Shown here piece after piece: positions 34,373 to 42,838 of a DNA stretch of 64,000 nt. Source of the DNA: Butyrivibrio proteoclasticus B316 (GTDB lineage: Bacteria; Bacillota; Clostridia; Lachnospirales; Lachnospiraceae). The DNA lies in contig NC_014387.1 in the NCBI RefSeq assembly GCF_000145035.1, positions 2,780,001-2,844,000 of the forward strand, written 5' to 3'. Positions within the stretch are counted from its first letter, which is position 1, and each line of letters starts with the position of its first letter. Made by a program: the position numbers and the translations under genes. The notes below the pieces were generated by a model, which worked only from the letters and a program-made list of their open reading frames with translations, was not told the DNA's origin and did no database searches.

Positions 34373-34474
34373 AAAAGTAACTAAACGTGGCTAGATATGC
34401 CCTTAATGCGACAGATGCCAATGGAATGGCAGAATATATATTCGCATGTTATCAAGGAAGAAAGGAGGGGCATT

Positions 34475-35776
34475 ATGGCAGGCATTTCTTTAAATGGCGC
34501 TTATAACCATTTCATACAAGATTATGTATCCAAAGATGTGGCACATGCTGATACTCATCGAAAAGATGAGCTTCGGGATGTGTATAAGTCTATTGCAAGA
34601 ATCAATAAGAACTCCCCTCTTTATCTTTTAACAGATGACGATAAATCGCGCAATGACGCAATTGAAATAAAAGAAAGAGCAAGGCAGCTTCAAGGTAATA
34701 TCATTGGGCTTAATAATCAGGAAGATAAGTTATCTCTTGATCACACTTCCGGTTACACCAGTGATGAAGAAAAAGTTGTTGCTTCTTATATAGGTAAGAC
34801 TCCGGATGAAGACATTGGCAAGACAGGTTTTGTGATCGAAGTATCATCACTTGCATCAGCCCAGGTCAACACCGGTCGCTTCCTTCAAAAGGATTCCTTC
34901 GGTCTTCCGGCCAAGGATTACGCTTTTGATGTTCGTGTCGGCAAACAGGAATTTGAATTCCAGTTCAGTATTTATCAGACTGACAGAAACATAGACATCC
35001 AGGATAAGATATCTAAATTGATCAACAAGGCTAATATAGGTCTTGCATCTAATATTATAGAGGATTCACAGGGGCGAAGTGCTCTTCAGATCACTTCAAC
35101 CAAGACAGGTCTTCGCGCCGGCGAATCAAGTCAGTTTGAAGTGTATGAATCATCCAGTGGACTTGCAGTCGGATCCGTTGCACACCTTGGTCTTGATCAG
35201 GTGTCCGCCCCCGCATCCAATGCGCACTTTACATTAAATGGCGAAGAGAAGTCCTCAATCTCCAACAGATTCACAGTTGGCGGTAAATTTGAATTAACCC
35301 TTCAGGGCCCCACAACTACCGAACCTGTTTTTGTAGGTGTCAAAAAAGATAACGAAGCGCTCAAGAAGCATATCAGTTCACTGATTGATAATTACAATGG
35401 CTTTGTAAAAGATGCAGCCGGTGATAAAGATGTCAAGTTTAAGAGTGACAAGCTCAAATCTGAAATAGTAGGAATAGCCAAACAGTACATGTCTACCATG
35501 ACTGATACAGGAATCAACCTGGAAGCCGACGGAACGCTTTCTATAGATGATGAACTTCTGACACAGGCAATTTCAGGTGCAGAAAGTGATATTTCACTTG
35601 CTCCGGTCAAACAGTTTTCAAGTGCTCTGATTGATAAAGCCAAAGAAATATCTGTTGATCCTATGAAATATGTAGACAGACCGGTAGTTAATTACAAGAA
35701 TCCGGATAATAAAGATACATCTTCTCCTTATATTACAAGCGAGTATTCCGGAATGATGTTCAACAATTATTGTTAA
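34475..35776 (+). CDS. FliD-like flagellar cap/hook-associated protein 2-type protein
   Basis: A 433-residue protein. The middle (about residues 140-300: DYAFDVRVGKQEFEFQFSI, DIQDKISKLINKANIGL, ALQITSTKTGL) resembles the FliD N-terminal and central domains. The C-terminal part (NEALKKHISSLIDNYNGFV, GINLEADGTLSIDDELL) resembles FliD_C, and the protein ends SEYSGMMFNNYC. AAGGAGGGG precedes ATG 34475. No flagellar genes lie nearby, and the promoter looks like ordinary sigma-A. It may be a genuine dispersed flagellar gene or a related surface protein. Confidence 0.75.
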   Translation: MAGISLNGAYNHFIQDYVSKDVAHADTHRKDELRDVYKSIARINKNSPLYLLTDDDKSRNDAIEIKERARQLQGNIIGLNNQEDKLSLDHTSGYTSDEEKVVASYIGKTPDEDIGKTGFVIEVSSLASAQVNTGRFLQKDSFGLPAKDYAFDVRVGKQEFEFQFSIYQTDRNIDIQDKISKLINKANIGLASNIIEDSQGRSALQITSTKTGLRAGESSQFEVYESSSGLAVGSVAHLGLDQVSAPASNAHFTLNGEEKSSISNRFTVGGKFELTLQGPTTTEPVFVGVKKDNEALKKHISSLIDNYNGFVKDAAGDKDVKFKSDKLKSEIVGIAKQYMSTMTDTGINLEADGTLSIDDELLTQAISGAESDISLAPVKQFSSALIDKAKEISVDPMKYVDRPVVNYKNPDNKDTSSPYITSEYSGMMFNNYC

Positions 35777-35886
35777 AAGAAAACCTGACCCACAGTATTT
35801 AAACCAATTGCTGTGCCTCAGGCTTCGATCATAGCACTGCAGGGCTATGATTTGAAATTATAAAGTTGTCTGAACCTTAGGCAACG

Positions 35887-35917
35887 AATAGCGGCGAGCT
35901 CATTGCTCGCCGCTATT
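35887..35917. terminator. Hairpin between convergent FliD-like and glf genes
   Basis: aatagcggcgagc and gctcgccgctatt pair perfectly over 13 bp with a 5-base loop. The T-run is short on either strand. Two weaker hairpins precede it at 35828-35851 and around 35863-35884. Confidence 0.7.
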
Positions 35918-35934
35918 GTCATTAATACCTGTTA

Positions 35935-37137
35935 TTATTTGCATTCTCTTGCCATATCAAGAGCAGCTCTAATTACCTGATCCATGTTGTAGTACTTATA
36001 CTGGCCAAGTCTTCCTCCAAAGAGGATATTCGGATACTCTTTGGACATCTCTGCATACTTGGAATAAAGCTCATTATTCTTATCATCGTTCATAGGATAA
36101 TATGGTTCATCTCCATGTTTCCAGTTTGCAGGATACTCTCTGGTTATGATAGTTCCTGCTCCCTTGCCATATTCAAAATGCTTATGCTCAATTATCCTTG
36201 TGTAAGGAACTTCTCTTTCTGTGTAATTTACAACGGCATTTCCCTGGTAGTTATCCACATCAGGAAGTTCCTGTGTTTCAAATCTAAGTGATCTGTATTC
36301 AAGAGTTCCAAGTTTATATCCAAAGAACTCATCGATCATTCCAGTAAAGAGAATCTTATCAAAAGAATCTCCTGTCACAGACTCATAAGGAGTTGCCGGA
36401 ACATTGCCACTCATCTTAATAAAGTCGTAATAGTCAACGCCCGTCTTAACTGTGATGCTTCCGGAAACAAAAGGAATCTCATTATCCTTTGCCATAAGAA
36501 GGAGCTTTTCTATTACAGCAGTATATCCGCCAATAGGTATACCCTGATATCTGTCGTTAAAGTAATTATTATCATAGGTAAATCTCATCGGAAGACGTTT
36601 AATAATAAAGGCCGGAAGATCTGTACAATCCCTTCCCCACTGTTTCTCAGTATAGCCTTTAACCAGCTTCTCATAGATATCTCTTCCTGCAAGTGAAAGA
36701 GCCTGCTCTTCAAGGTTAGTTGCCTCGAACTCGTCCGTTCCCTTTTCCTTATTAATACGGGAAATCTCTTCCTCAGCCTGCTTACTGATAATATCACTTG
36801 CTTCCTGCGGAGTCTTGATCCCCCACATTTTGCTGAAGGTGTTCATATTAAAAGGAAGATTATATAATTCATCCTTATATACCGCTACAGGAGAATTAAT
36901 GTAGTTGTTAAACTCAGCAAACTCATTGATATAATCCCATACTTCCTTATCTGATGTGTGGAATATATGTGCGCCATACTGATGAACATTAATACCCATC
37001 TTATTATAGGTATAGATATTACCTGCCACATTATCTCTTTTATCTATTACCAGCACATTTTTCCCTTGTACTGCCATCTCATGTGCAAATACAGCTCCAA
37101 AAAGTCCGGCGCCAACAACTAAATAATCATACTTCAT
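35935..37137 (-). CDS. glf: UDP-galactopyranose mutase
   Basis: Converts UDP-galactopyranose to UDP-galactofuranose, a cytoplasmic flavoenzyme supplying surface glycans. FAD-binding start YLVVGAGLFGAVFAHEM, then VIDKRDNVAGNIYTY, HQYGAHIFHT, and IIKRLPMRFTYDNNYF with the substrate-binding residues typical of Glf. The C terminus shows LFGGRLGQYKYYNMD. Length 400 is slightly longer than usual. GAGGAG precedes the ATG. It stands alone but is 3.3 kb from the sugar cluster on the same strand. Confidence 0.97.
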   Translation of the reverse strand: MKYDYLVVGAGLFGAVFAHEMAVQGKNVLVIDKRDNVAGNIYTYNKMGINVHQYGAHIFHTSDKEVWDYINEFAEFNNYINSPVAVYKDELYNLPFNMNTFSKMWGIKTPQEASDIISKQAEEEISRINKEKGTDEFEATNLEEQALSLAGRDIYEKLVKGYTEKQWGRDCTDLPAFIIKRLPMRFTYDNNYFNDRYQGIPIGGYTAVIEKLLLMAKDNEIPFVSGSITVKTGVDYYDFIKMSGNVPATPYESVTGDSFDKILFTGMIDEFFGYKLGTLEYRSLRFETQELPDVDNYQGNAVVNYTEREVPYTRIIEHKHFEYGKGAGTIITREYPANWKHGDEPYYPMNDDKNNELYSKYAEMSKEYPNILFGGRLGQYKYYNMDQVIRAALDMARECK

Positions 37138-37211
37138 ATTTCATGCTCCTCAAAAATAATCCTGTAAATATAACCAGCCAGATAATTATATCATAATCAC
37201 AGTATAAAACG

Positions 37212-37240
37212 AAAAAGGGATGCAGAAAACTGCATCCCTT
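37212..37240 (-). terminator. Terminator of the helix-turn-helix gene
   Basis: Minus-strand stem aagggatgcag/ctgcatccctt with a short T-rich loop is followed by a T run, 32 bp after the stop. Confidence 0.88.
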
Positions 37241-37271
37241 ACTAATCTCGCTATAAACTGACTGCTACAGA

Positions 37272-37607
37272 TCAGTCTGCCTGATACTTGTCAAGCTGAG
37301 AGAAGTCTCCCATCATGTCAAGGATTTTCTTACGTCCAGCCTTGTTAAGCTTAACATACTGCTGCATTACACGGTTCTCAACGATCTTCTTGCCAAGATC
37401 TGAGCCCTGCTCAAGTGTTGAGAAATCAACCGGGTTAAGGTTAAGACGATCACACATCTTAATAACTGTGCCGTAAGCCATTCCCTCGATTCCTCTATCA
37501 AGTGCTGTTACCAGTGTGCTGTATGGAATAGACATATCAATTGCGAACTGTCTGACACTCTTATACTGCTGCAAGATTTCCTTCTTTAAAATCTCTGCTT
37601 TTGTCAT
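37272..37607 (-). CDS. Small helix-turn-helix (XRE-like) regulator
   Basis: A 111-residue protein with an HTH in residues about 12-60 (SVRQFAIDMSIPYSTLVTALDRGI, then VIKMCDRLNLNP), as in Cro/CI-like regulators that contain an AYGT-type helix. The C-terminal 45 residues are helical. AGGAGGTAATGGC precedes the ATG. It is monocistronic, with its own terminator, and the upstream region contains several palindromes that could be its operators. Target genes unknown. Confidence 0.85.
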   Translation of the reverse strand: MTKAEILKKEILQQYKSVRQFAIDMSIPYSTLVTALDRGIEGMAYGTVIKMCDRLNLNPVDFSTLEQGSDLGKKIVENRVMQQYVKLNKAGRKKILDMMGDFSQLDKYQAD

Positions 37608-37888
37608 GCCATTACCTCCTAAATAATTCTTATATTTCTTTCCTTTTGCTACACTAGTCTACCACATAGACGTTTTTTCGTCATTCACTTTTTAAGGGAA
37701 TTTTCCAATAAAAATTTATCAAGATTGCCGACTGTTTTTTGGCATTTTAACGAAAATGTAACCGATAACAAGAATTTGCGAAAGTGTTCACACTTTTTTC
37801 ACAATTCATTGTTACAATAAAAGACATTTTACCGTTAATGACGTTTTTACGCTCATTAATTTTCGATACAATTCATATTCTTATATAC
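37608..37888. promoter_or_regulatory. Palindrome-rich regulatory region upstream of the HTH gene
   Basis: No gene. Three palindromic sites stand out: gacgttttttcgtc at 37669-37682, aaagtgttcacacttt at 37781-37796 and the interrupted taatga...tcatta at 37836-37858. A possible extended -10 (TGGTAGACT on the minus strand, near 37654-37663) lies next to the first palindrome. They may be binding sites of the HTH protein or another regulator. Confidence 0.5.
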
Positions 37889-37916
37889 GAAAAAACAAAC
37901 AGTGCAATCGCACTGT
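37889..37916 (-). terminator. Terminator of the zinc-ribbon protein gene
   Basis: acagtgc/gcactgt stem (37899-37916) with a 4-base loop, followed on the minus strand by a T-rich tract. Confidence 0.85.
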
Positions 37917-37934
37917 CTGCTTCATCACTGTTCA

Positions 37935-38663
37935 TCAGCCTTGTACATCAGCCACTCTATTGTTCAAAAATGCCAACGCTTCGTTGTAGATATCTTTCGG
38001 AATAATGTAGACTTTGTGGACATTTCCCGTACATTGAATATCTAAAGAACCCATTTTCTTATTTATAGCAACAACATCATTATATTGAATAATTTCTTTT
38101 TTAAAATCTTTTTCACTGCTAAATTCAAGGCGTTCAGCAAACAGTCTCAAAATTCCCTGCTTAAAACCTGATGTTGCACTTATCTCATACTCCGGATCAT
38201 CCTCTCCAAGCATTACATCAAAGCTTCTCTGTCCATCAGGTGAAACCATAGACGGCTGGGCTATCTGAACATTTGCAAAGATCGATCCATACAGACTATC
38301 ATCCGCCTCATTTACAATAGTCTCTATGAGGCTGCTCAGCGTATTGTAGTAAACACGGATTGTATAGTTGTGAGAAATAAGCAGCTGGATTGTTTTATTT
38401 CTGATCCTGTGTCTGAATTTAAATGTATGAAATCCTGATCTCAGCTTCAGATAAATTTTATCGCCGGGCTCTATCTCATAAAGCGAGGTATCATCCAAGA
38501 ACAGCATAATCGTTCCGCCATCAAGACTTCTCTGCCCAGTACAGCAGATTTCTATCATGTACTCCTTGCCGTCTTCAAAAAGTTTCCCTCCGCAGATTGG
38601 ACAGAAGTTCATTTTACTATTCATTTTATCAGGAAGTACGCTATTGCAGTTAGGGCAATTCAT
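37935..38663 (-). CDS. Zinc-ribbon protein of unknown function
   Basis: The N terminus carries a zinc ribbon (MNCPNCNSVLP, then NFCPICGGKLF). The middle (residues about 40-120) is beta-rich and may hold a ligand- or membrane-binding fold. The C-terminal third (SGFKQGILRLFAERLEFSSEKDFKKEI, YNDVVAINKKMGSLDIQC) looks like a GRAM/PH-type domain. No signal peptide or membrane helix. GAGGAGATG precedes the ATG. No family could be named with confidence. Confidence 0.7.
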   Translation of the reverse strand: MNCPNCNSVLPDKMNSKMNFCPICGGKLFEDGKEYMIEICCTGQRSLDGGTIMLFLDDTSLYEIEPGDKIYLKLRSGFHTFKFRHRIRNKTIQLLISHNYTIRVYYNTLSSLIETIVNEADDSLYGSIFANVQIAQPSMVSPDGQRSFDVMLGEDDPEYEISATSGFKQGILRLFAERLEFSSEKDFKKEIIQYNDVVAINKKMGSLDIQCTGNVHKVYIIPKDIYNEALAFLNNRVADVQG

Positions 38664-38779
38664 GTGCCATCTCCTCTACTAGTTCCAATTAATAATATCA
38701 TAATTTCATTCACTCTTTTATTAAGAAAAAATGAAATACAAATGTATATTAAAATCGAATAGCTGTCAACACCTATATG

Positions 38780-39940
38780 TCAAAACGGATATTTATCTTC
38801 ACAGATACTGATGCCGTCCGGAGAAAGAAATCTTCCAATCTGCCCCCTGCTGACATAAGCTTTCTCTGCAATGACGGCATCAAAAGAGTGATCATCCCAA
38901 GGAAGCCTTGTGGTATTAGCATCACCAAAAGCTGTTTCATCAGCTATATTTCCAGCCACTGCAGCCGCAAAAGAATTGGCACACACCCCCGCAATAAACA
39001 CATTTGTTGTCCTGCTTTTAATATATGAGGCATTTGCTCCAAGGCCGCAGCTAAAGTCTAGAACTCTCAGCATGCCTTTTTTCTCTTTGGAAAGTCTTAT
39101 AACTTCTTCACAAGCTGACTCCCACGGAAGGCTATAGCTCCATATATCAAACTCCCACTTGCTCTCAAATTTCTCACGGCCTTTTTCCATTGCATCCGCG
39201 TGCCCTTCAAAGCCACCTCCGCCATTGTGATATATGAAACTGTTCTTGCAAATATACTCCTGAAATCCTGCACTTGACAGCCTTATTCCCAGATCGTCAT
39301 CCTCAAAATACCCAGGCGAAAAGAATTCATCAAACACCTGAAGGTCAGGTGCAACAGCAAATATAGCTTCCCTCGACAGTAAAAGCGCAAAACCCGTAAG
39401 CCTGAAACTTTTGACATATGGATTAATATAAACAGGCACCCTTTCAGATGCATAATCCTCAAAAGCCTTATATGCCCTGGCTGCTCCAAGCTTTTTATGC
39501 CATGCTCCTTCTGCCTCAAAAACTTTTTTATCATCTACAAAAGGTTTAAAAGAAAGGGCATCTATTTCCTGCAAAGATGCGCTGTTTGAAAAGGCGCTTG
39601 TAGCTCCTACGTTCCTATTATCGTAAAGCCCCATTCTGAGCCAGAAAAGTGATAAAGGCGTCACTATCGCATCATTATTCAAGAAAAAAATGTCGTTTCC
39701 CGGAGCACATTTTTTTGCTCCCAAATTACAACCTGCAGGGAAACCGAGATTTTCATCGTTTAACACCAGCGTAAAATTAAGCCGTGATGTTCTGCTTGCC
39801 TCTTTAAGATAATCTATAACCCCTTCTTCAGTTGAGGCATTATCCACAACAACTATTTCACTTCTTGCAGGAGCATATTGATTTATTGCATCTATACACA
39901 TTTGAATAAGTTCGAGATCGTTATAAGACAGGATCATCAC
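38780..39940 (-). CDS. Glycosyltransferase family 2 with C-terminal methyltransferase-like domain (3' part of a split gene)
   Basis: Residues 1-240 are a GT-A fold (MILSYNDLELIQMC, EIVVVDNAST, NENLGFPAGCNLGAK, FFLNNDAIVTP, GYFEDDDLGIRL). The C-terminal 90 residues look like a SAM-methyltransferase (VLDFSCGLGANASYI, LPWDDHSFDAVI). The predicted start GTG 39940 lies too close to the first GT strand. The frame continues upstream for 14 more codons (YVRNRPDCRVRNTSV) to an in-frame TGA at 39983-39985, beyond which the TPR-like reading frame at 40321 is in the same phase. One gene of about 513 codons split by a nonsense codon is the likely picture. Confidence 0.8.
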   Translation of the reverse strand: MMILSYNDLELIQMCIDAINQYAPARSEIVVVDNASTEEGVIDYLKEASRTSRLNFTLVLNDENLGFPAGCNLGAKKCAPGNDIFFLNNDAIVTPLSLFWLRMGLYDNRNVGATSAFSNSASLQEIDALSFKPFVDDKKVFEAEGAWHKKLGAARAYKAFEDYASERVPVYINPYVKSFRLTGFALLLSREAIFAVAPDLQVFDEFFSPGYFEDDDLGIRLSSAGFQEYICKNSFIYHNGGGGFEGHADAMEKGREKFESKWEFDIWSYSLPWESACEEVIRLSKEKKGMLRVLDFSCGLGANASYIKSRTTNVFIAGVCANSFAAAVAGNIADETAFGDANTTRLPWDDHSFDAVIAEKAYVSRGQIGRFLSPDGISICEDKYPF

Positions 39941-39982
39941 ACTTGTGTTTCTGACCCTACAGTCCGGCCTGTTTCTGACATA

Positions 39983-40321
39983 TCAAAGAGCTCTCATTAT
40001 CTGCACATCTCCATCATCAGTGCAGTAATCAAGAGCCATTTCCAAGCATAGATATGCCCAGTTTACATTTATATTCATGTAATAGAGGCCGAGCATATAA
40101 TAGATTTCATAATTAGTATGATCATAATGAAGGCCATTATAAAGTGCAGTAAGTTCAGCTGTACCATCGTTAAGTCCCTCCCAGATGGAAGCTTCCAATA
40201 CGCATAGCCTTGCAGCCTCAGAAGGAGTTCTCTCATTAATGTGAAAATACTCATCCTGAAACTCATATAACGCATCCTGAAGTTCGCCCTGGGAAATAAG
40301 ATCAGATAACTTGTCAAACAC
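39983..40321 (-). CDS. TPR-like N-terminal part of the split glycosyltransferase gene
   Basis: A 112-residue helical segment (FDKLSDLISQGELQDALYEF as helices, then EIYYMLGLYYMNINVNWAYLCLEMALDYC) with tetratricopeptide-like helix pairs. It ends ...VQIMRAL at a TGA. The frame downstream of that TGA is open and in phase into the glycosyltransferase domain at 39940. TPR plus GT2 plus methyltransferase fusions are plausible in surface-glycan clusters. No ribosome site is obvious at either part. It may be a broken gene, a sequencing error or a real split. Confidence 0.65.
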   Translation of the reverse strand: MFDKLSDLISQGELQDALYEFQDEYFHINERTPSEAARLCVLEASIWEGLNDGTAELTALYNGLHYDHTNYEIYYMLGLYYMNINVNWAYLCLEMALDYCTDDGDVQIMRAL

Positions 40322-40495
40322 TTATAAGTCCTCAGCTTGTTGCTATCAGTTCCTAATGTATCAGTTGCCCATATATCAGTACTTATATCTCTGTTACTGA
40401 TACCTCACTTACTTACAACTTTTTACTAATGCCTATATTCCTTACATTTCAGTTATATATAACATTATATCACATACATTTATTCGTATTATAGT

Positions 40496-41410
40496 TCACA
40501 TAACATACTTCATTATCGTATTCTCAAACGCCACCTCAGGTGCCCATCCTGTGTCTCTTTTAATCTTCTCTGCCGAAGGTCTGAGTGAAATAAAAGGAGA
40601 CGCCTTATCTCCAAAAGTAATAAGCTTATGAGTATCTTCTCTGCCTTTTTCATTAGCAATGATGTCTGCTACTTCCATGACATAATCCTTAAGAGGTCTG
40701 AAATCACCGTGGGCTATGTTGTAATCTTCTCCAGCCACTCCTCTGTTTCCCAGTGCCTCGATTGCAGCCGCAGCATCTTCAGCGTCAAGGTAATCCCAGT
40801 ACTGTTCGCAGGATGAGAGTCTCACCTGTTCTCCTCTTGAAAGTTTGGCTATCAGATCCGGGATCATTCGCCCTGAAGGCTCATATTTTCCTATAAGGCT
40901 GAATATTCTGCCCCAGATAAAGTCTATCCCAAGCTGATCTGCTCTATTCCTCAAAAGATAAAAAGCTGCTGCCTTGCATGACCCATAAGCCGAAAAAGGT
41001 TCAAGTCTCATATCCTCAGTGATAAAATCATGATCTGACTTTATACCATATTCAGCCTGAGAACCGATTCCAACAAAGCGTATATCTTTAGAAATCTTTG
41101 CAGCTGCTTCTATAGCCTTTAAAGCACCATCCACATTTTTCATCTGGACTTCAAAGTCTTCTCTTCCCCCGCCCCAGGCCAGGTGGAAAAAGAAATCCGC
41201 CTTCTCCCCTATTTCTTCAGGGAGCTTATCATACTCTTCCATTTCCAGAAACACCTTGATAAGTCTATCAGCCGGTGCATCCTGAAATCTTTCGTTGTGA
41301 AAAGAATTTCTTCTGCCAACCGCATACACCTTATAATCTTTACTCAAAAGGTGCTCTACAAGGTTTGCTCCTGCAAACCCGTAAGCACCTGTAACTATCG
41401 CAATTTTCAT
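40496..41410 (-). CDS. NAD-dependent epimerase/dehydratase (SDR family)
   Basis: An extended short-chain dehydrogenase with the NAD-binding motif VTGAYGFAGANLVEHL at residues 6-21, HLAWGG in the middle and the catalytic YGSCKAAA (YxxxK). Length 304 is typical. It likely modifies a nucleotide sugar, perhaps the last reduction or epimerisation of a dideoxy sugar made by rfbG and rfbH directly upstream. ATG 41410 (MKIAIVTG) has GGAAA upstream; an in-frame ATG at 41446 would add 12 unconserved residues and overlaps the neighbouring gap. Confidence 0.9.
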   Translation of the reverse strand: MKIAIVTGAYGFAGANLVEHLLSKDYKVYAVGRRNSFHNERFQDAPADRLIKVFLEMEEYDKLPEEIGEKADFFFHLAWGGGREDFEVQMKNVDGALKAIEAAAKISKDIRFVGIGSQAEYGIKSDHDFITEDMRLEPFSAYGSCKAAAFYLLRNRADQLGIDFIWGRIFSLIGKYEPSGRMIPDLIAKLSRGEQVRLSSCEQYWDYLDAEDAAAAIEALGNRGVAGEDYNIAHGDFRPLKDYVMEVADIIANEKGREDTHKLITFGDKASPFISLRPSAEKIKRDTGWAPEVAFENTIMKYVM

Positions 41411-41450
41411 GTGATTTCCATTCTTATGATCACTATTATCAACCACTAAC

Positions 41451-42815
41451 TCATCGCAGGGCGTTTCTGATCACATTTGCTATAAAATCAATCTTAGTAT
41501 CATTAAGTCCCGGATATACTCCAACCCAGAAGCTATTGTTCATGATAAAGTCTGTAGTCTTAAGGTCACCAACTACTCTGTAAGCATCCGTATCTCTATA
41601 CTCATCAAAAGCCGGATGTCTTATGATATTGCCGCTAAACAGAAGTCTTGTTTGAATGTTGTTATCCTCAAGAGCTCTTGTTATCCTGTTTCTTGTAACA
41701 GGCTCTCCCTTAGAATCCACAGCACCTTCTCGCACGCTCATGATAAAGCCAAACCATGAAGGTTTGCTTCCCTTGGAAGCTTCCGGAAGGATAAGAACAT
41801 CGCCAAGATCTGCAAGATCTTCATGAAGTCTCTCCCAGTTATGACGTCTGCTGTCAGCAAAGCCAACAAGCTTATCGAGCTGTGCACATCCAACTGCAGC
41901 CTGCATATCTGTTGCCTTAAGGTTATATCCCAGATGGCTATATACATACTTGTGGTCATAGCCAACAGGGAGCTGGCCAAACTGACCATCAAATCTTCTG
42001 CCACAGAAATTGTCTTTTCCGGGAGGACATACACAGTCTCTTCCCCAGTCTCTGTAACTCTTAATAAGCTTATTAAGAAGTGCATTATTGGTATATACGC
42101 AGCCGCCCTCACCCATTGTGATGTGGTGTGGAGGGTAGAAGCTTGAAGTTCCGATATCTCCCCAGGTTCCTGTATATCTGGTTTCACCATCAATCGTATA
42201 TTCAGATCCAAGGCTATCGCAATTATCTTCCACAAGCCAGAGGTTGTGCTTATCACAAAATGCCTTGATCTCACCGAGGTTAAAAGGATTGCCCAGAGTG
42301 TGAGCAATCATAACTGCCTTGGTCTTCTCAGAAAGAGCTGCCTCTAGATCAGTAACATCGATGTTATACTCAGGAACTGTAACATCAAGAAACACAGGAA
42401 TTGCACCATACTGCATAATAGGAGCAACTGTAGTGGGGAATCCGCAGGCAACTGTGATTACTTCATCGCCTCTTTTGATCTGTCTGTCGCCAAGCTCAGG
42501 AGCTGTAAGAGCCATAAACGCAATAAGATTAGCAGAAGATCCGCTGTTTACAAGATTGGCATACTTAACTCCAAGAAGCTGCGCAAATCTCTTCTCAAAT
42601 TCATCTGTATATCTTCCGGCTGTAAGCCAGAAATCAAGAGAAGAATCAACAAGGTTTATTACTTCCTTCTCATCAAACACTCTTCCTGCATAGGGAATCC
42701 TGTCGCCTTCAGTAAAACTCTCTGTGTCTGCCTTGAGGAAATTCTTGTAATACTCTGCAACCTTATCAAATATTTCCTGTCTTGCTTTCTTCTCTTCAAT
42801 TAAATCCTTACTCAT
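41451..42815 (-). CDS. rfbH: CDP-4-dehydro-6-deoxyglucose 3-dehydratase (RfbH/AscC type)
   Basis: A PLP- and [2Fe-2S]-dependent DegT-family enzyme that removes the 3-hydroxyl of CDP-4-keto-6-deoxyglucose on the way to 3,6-dideoxyhexoses. It has the diagnostic His in place of the PLP lysine (SFYPPHHITMGEGG, His230/231) and the cluster cysteines in CVCPPGKDNFCG (261-270) plus NSGSSANL for cofactor binding. Length 454. It lies between rfbG and the epimerase on the same strand, spaced 24-41 bp. Confidence 0.95.
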   Translation of the reverse strand: MSKDLIEEKKARQEIFDKVAEYYKNFLKADTESFTEGDRIPYAGRVFDEKEVINLVDSSLDFWLTAGRYTDEFEKRFAQLLGVKYANLVNSGSSANLIAFMALTAPELGDRQIKRGDEVITVACGFPTTVAPIMQYGAIPVFLDVTVPEYNIDVTDLEAALSEKTKAVMIAHTLGNPFNLGEIKAFCDKHNLWLVEDNCDSLGSEYTIDGETRYTGTWGDIGTSSFYPPHHITMGEGGCVYTNNALLNKLIKSYRDWGRDCVCPPGKDNFCGRRFDGQFGQLPVGYDHKYVYSHLGYNLKATDMQAAVGCAQLDKLVGFADSRRHNWERLHEDLADLGDVLILPEASKGSKPSWFGFIMSVREGAVDSKGEPVTRNRITRALEDNNIQTRLLFSGNIIRHPAFDEYRDTDAYRVVGDLKTTDFIMNNSFWVGVYPGLNDTKIDFIANVIRNALR

Positions 42816-42838
42816 ATTTCTTCCTTACCATTAAATAA

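Noticed and set aside
34182..34421. Minus-strand 79-codon frame overlapping the rpmG and FliD-like promoters
   Set aside because: It covers two good promoters and a hairpin, and its composition is not protein-like.
39983..39985. TGA in the glycosyltransferase as a selenocysteine codon
   Set aside because: No selenocysteine-specific context, SECIS-like hairpin or sel genes are seen, and glycosyltransferases do not use selenocysteine.
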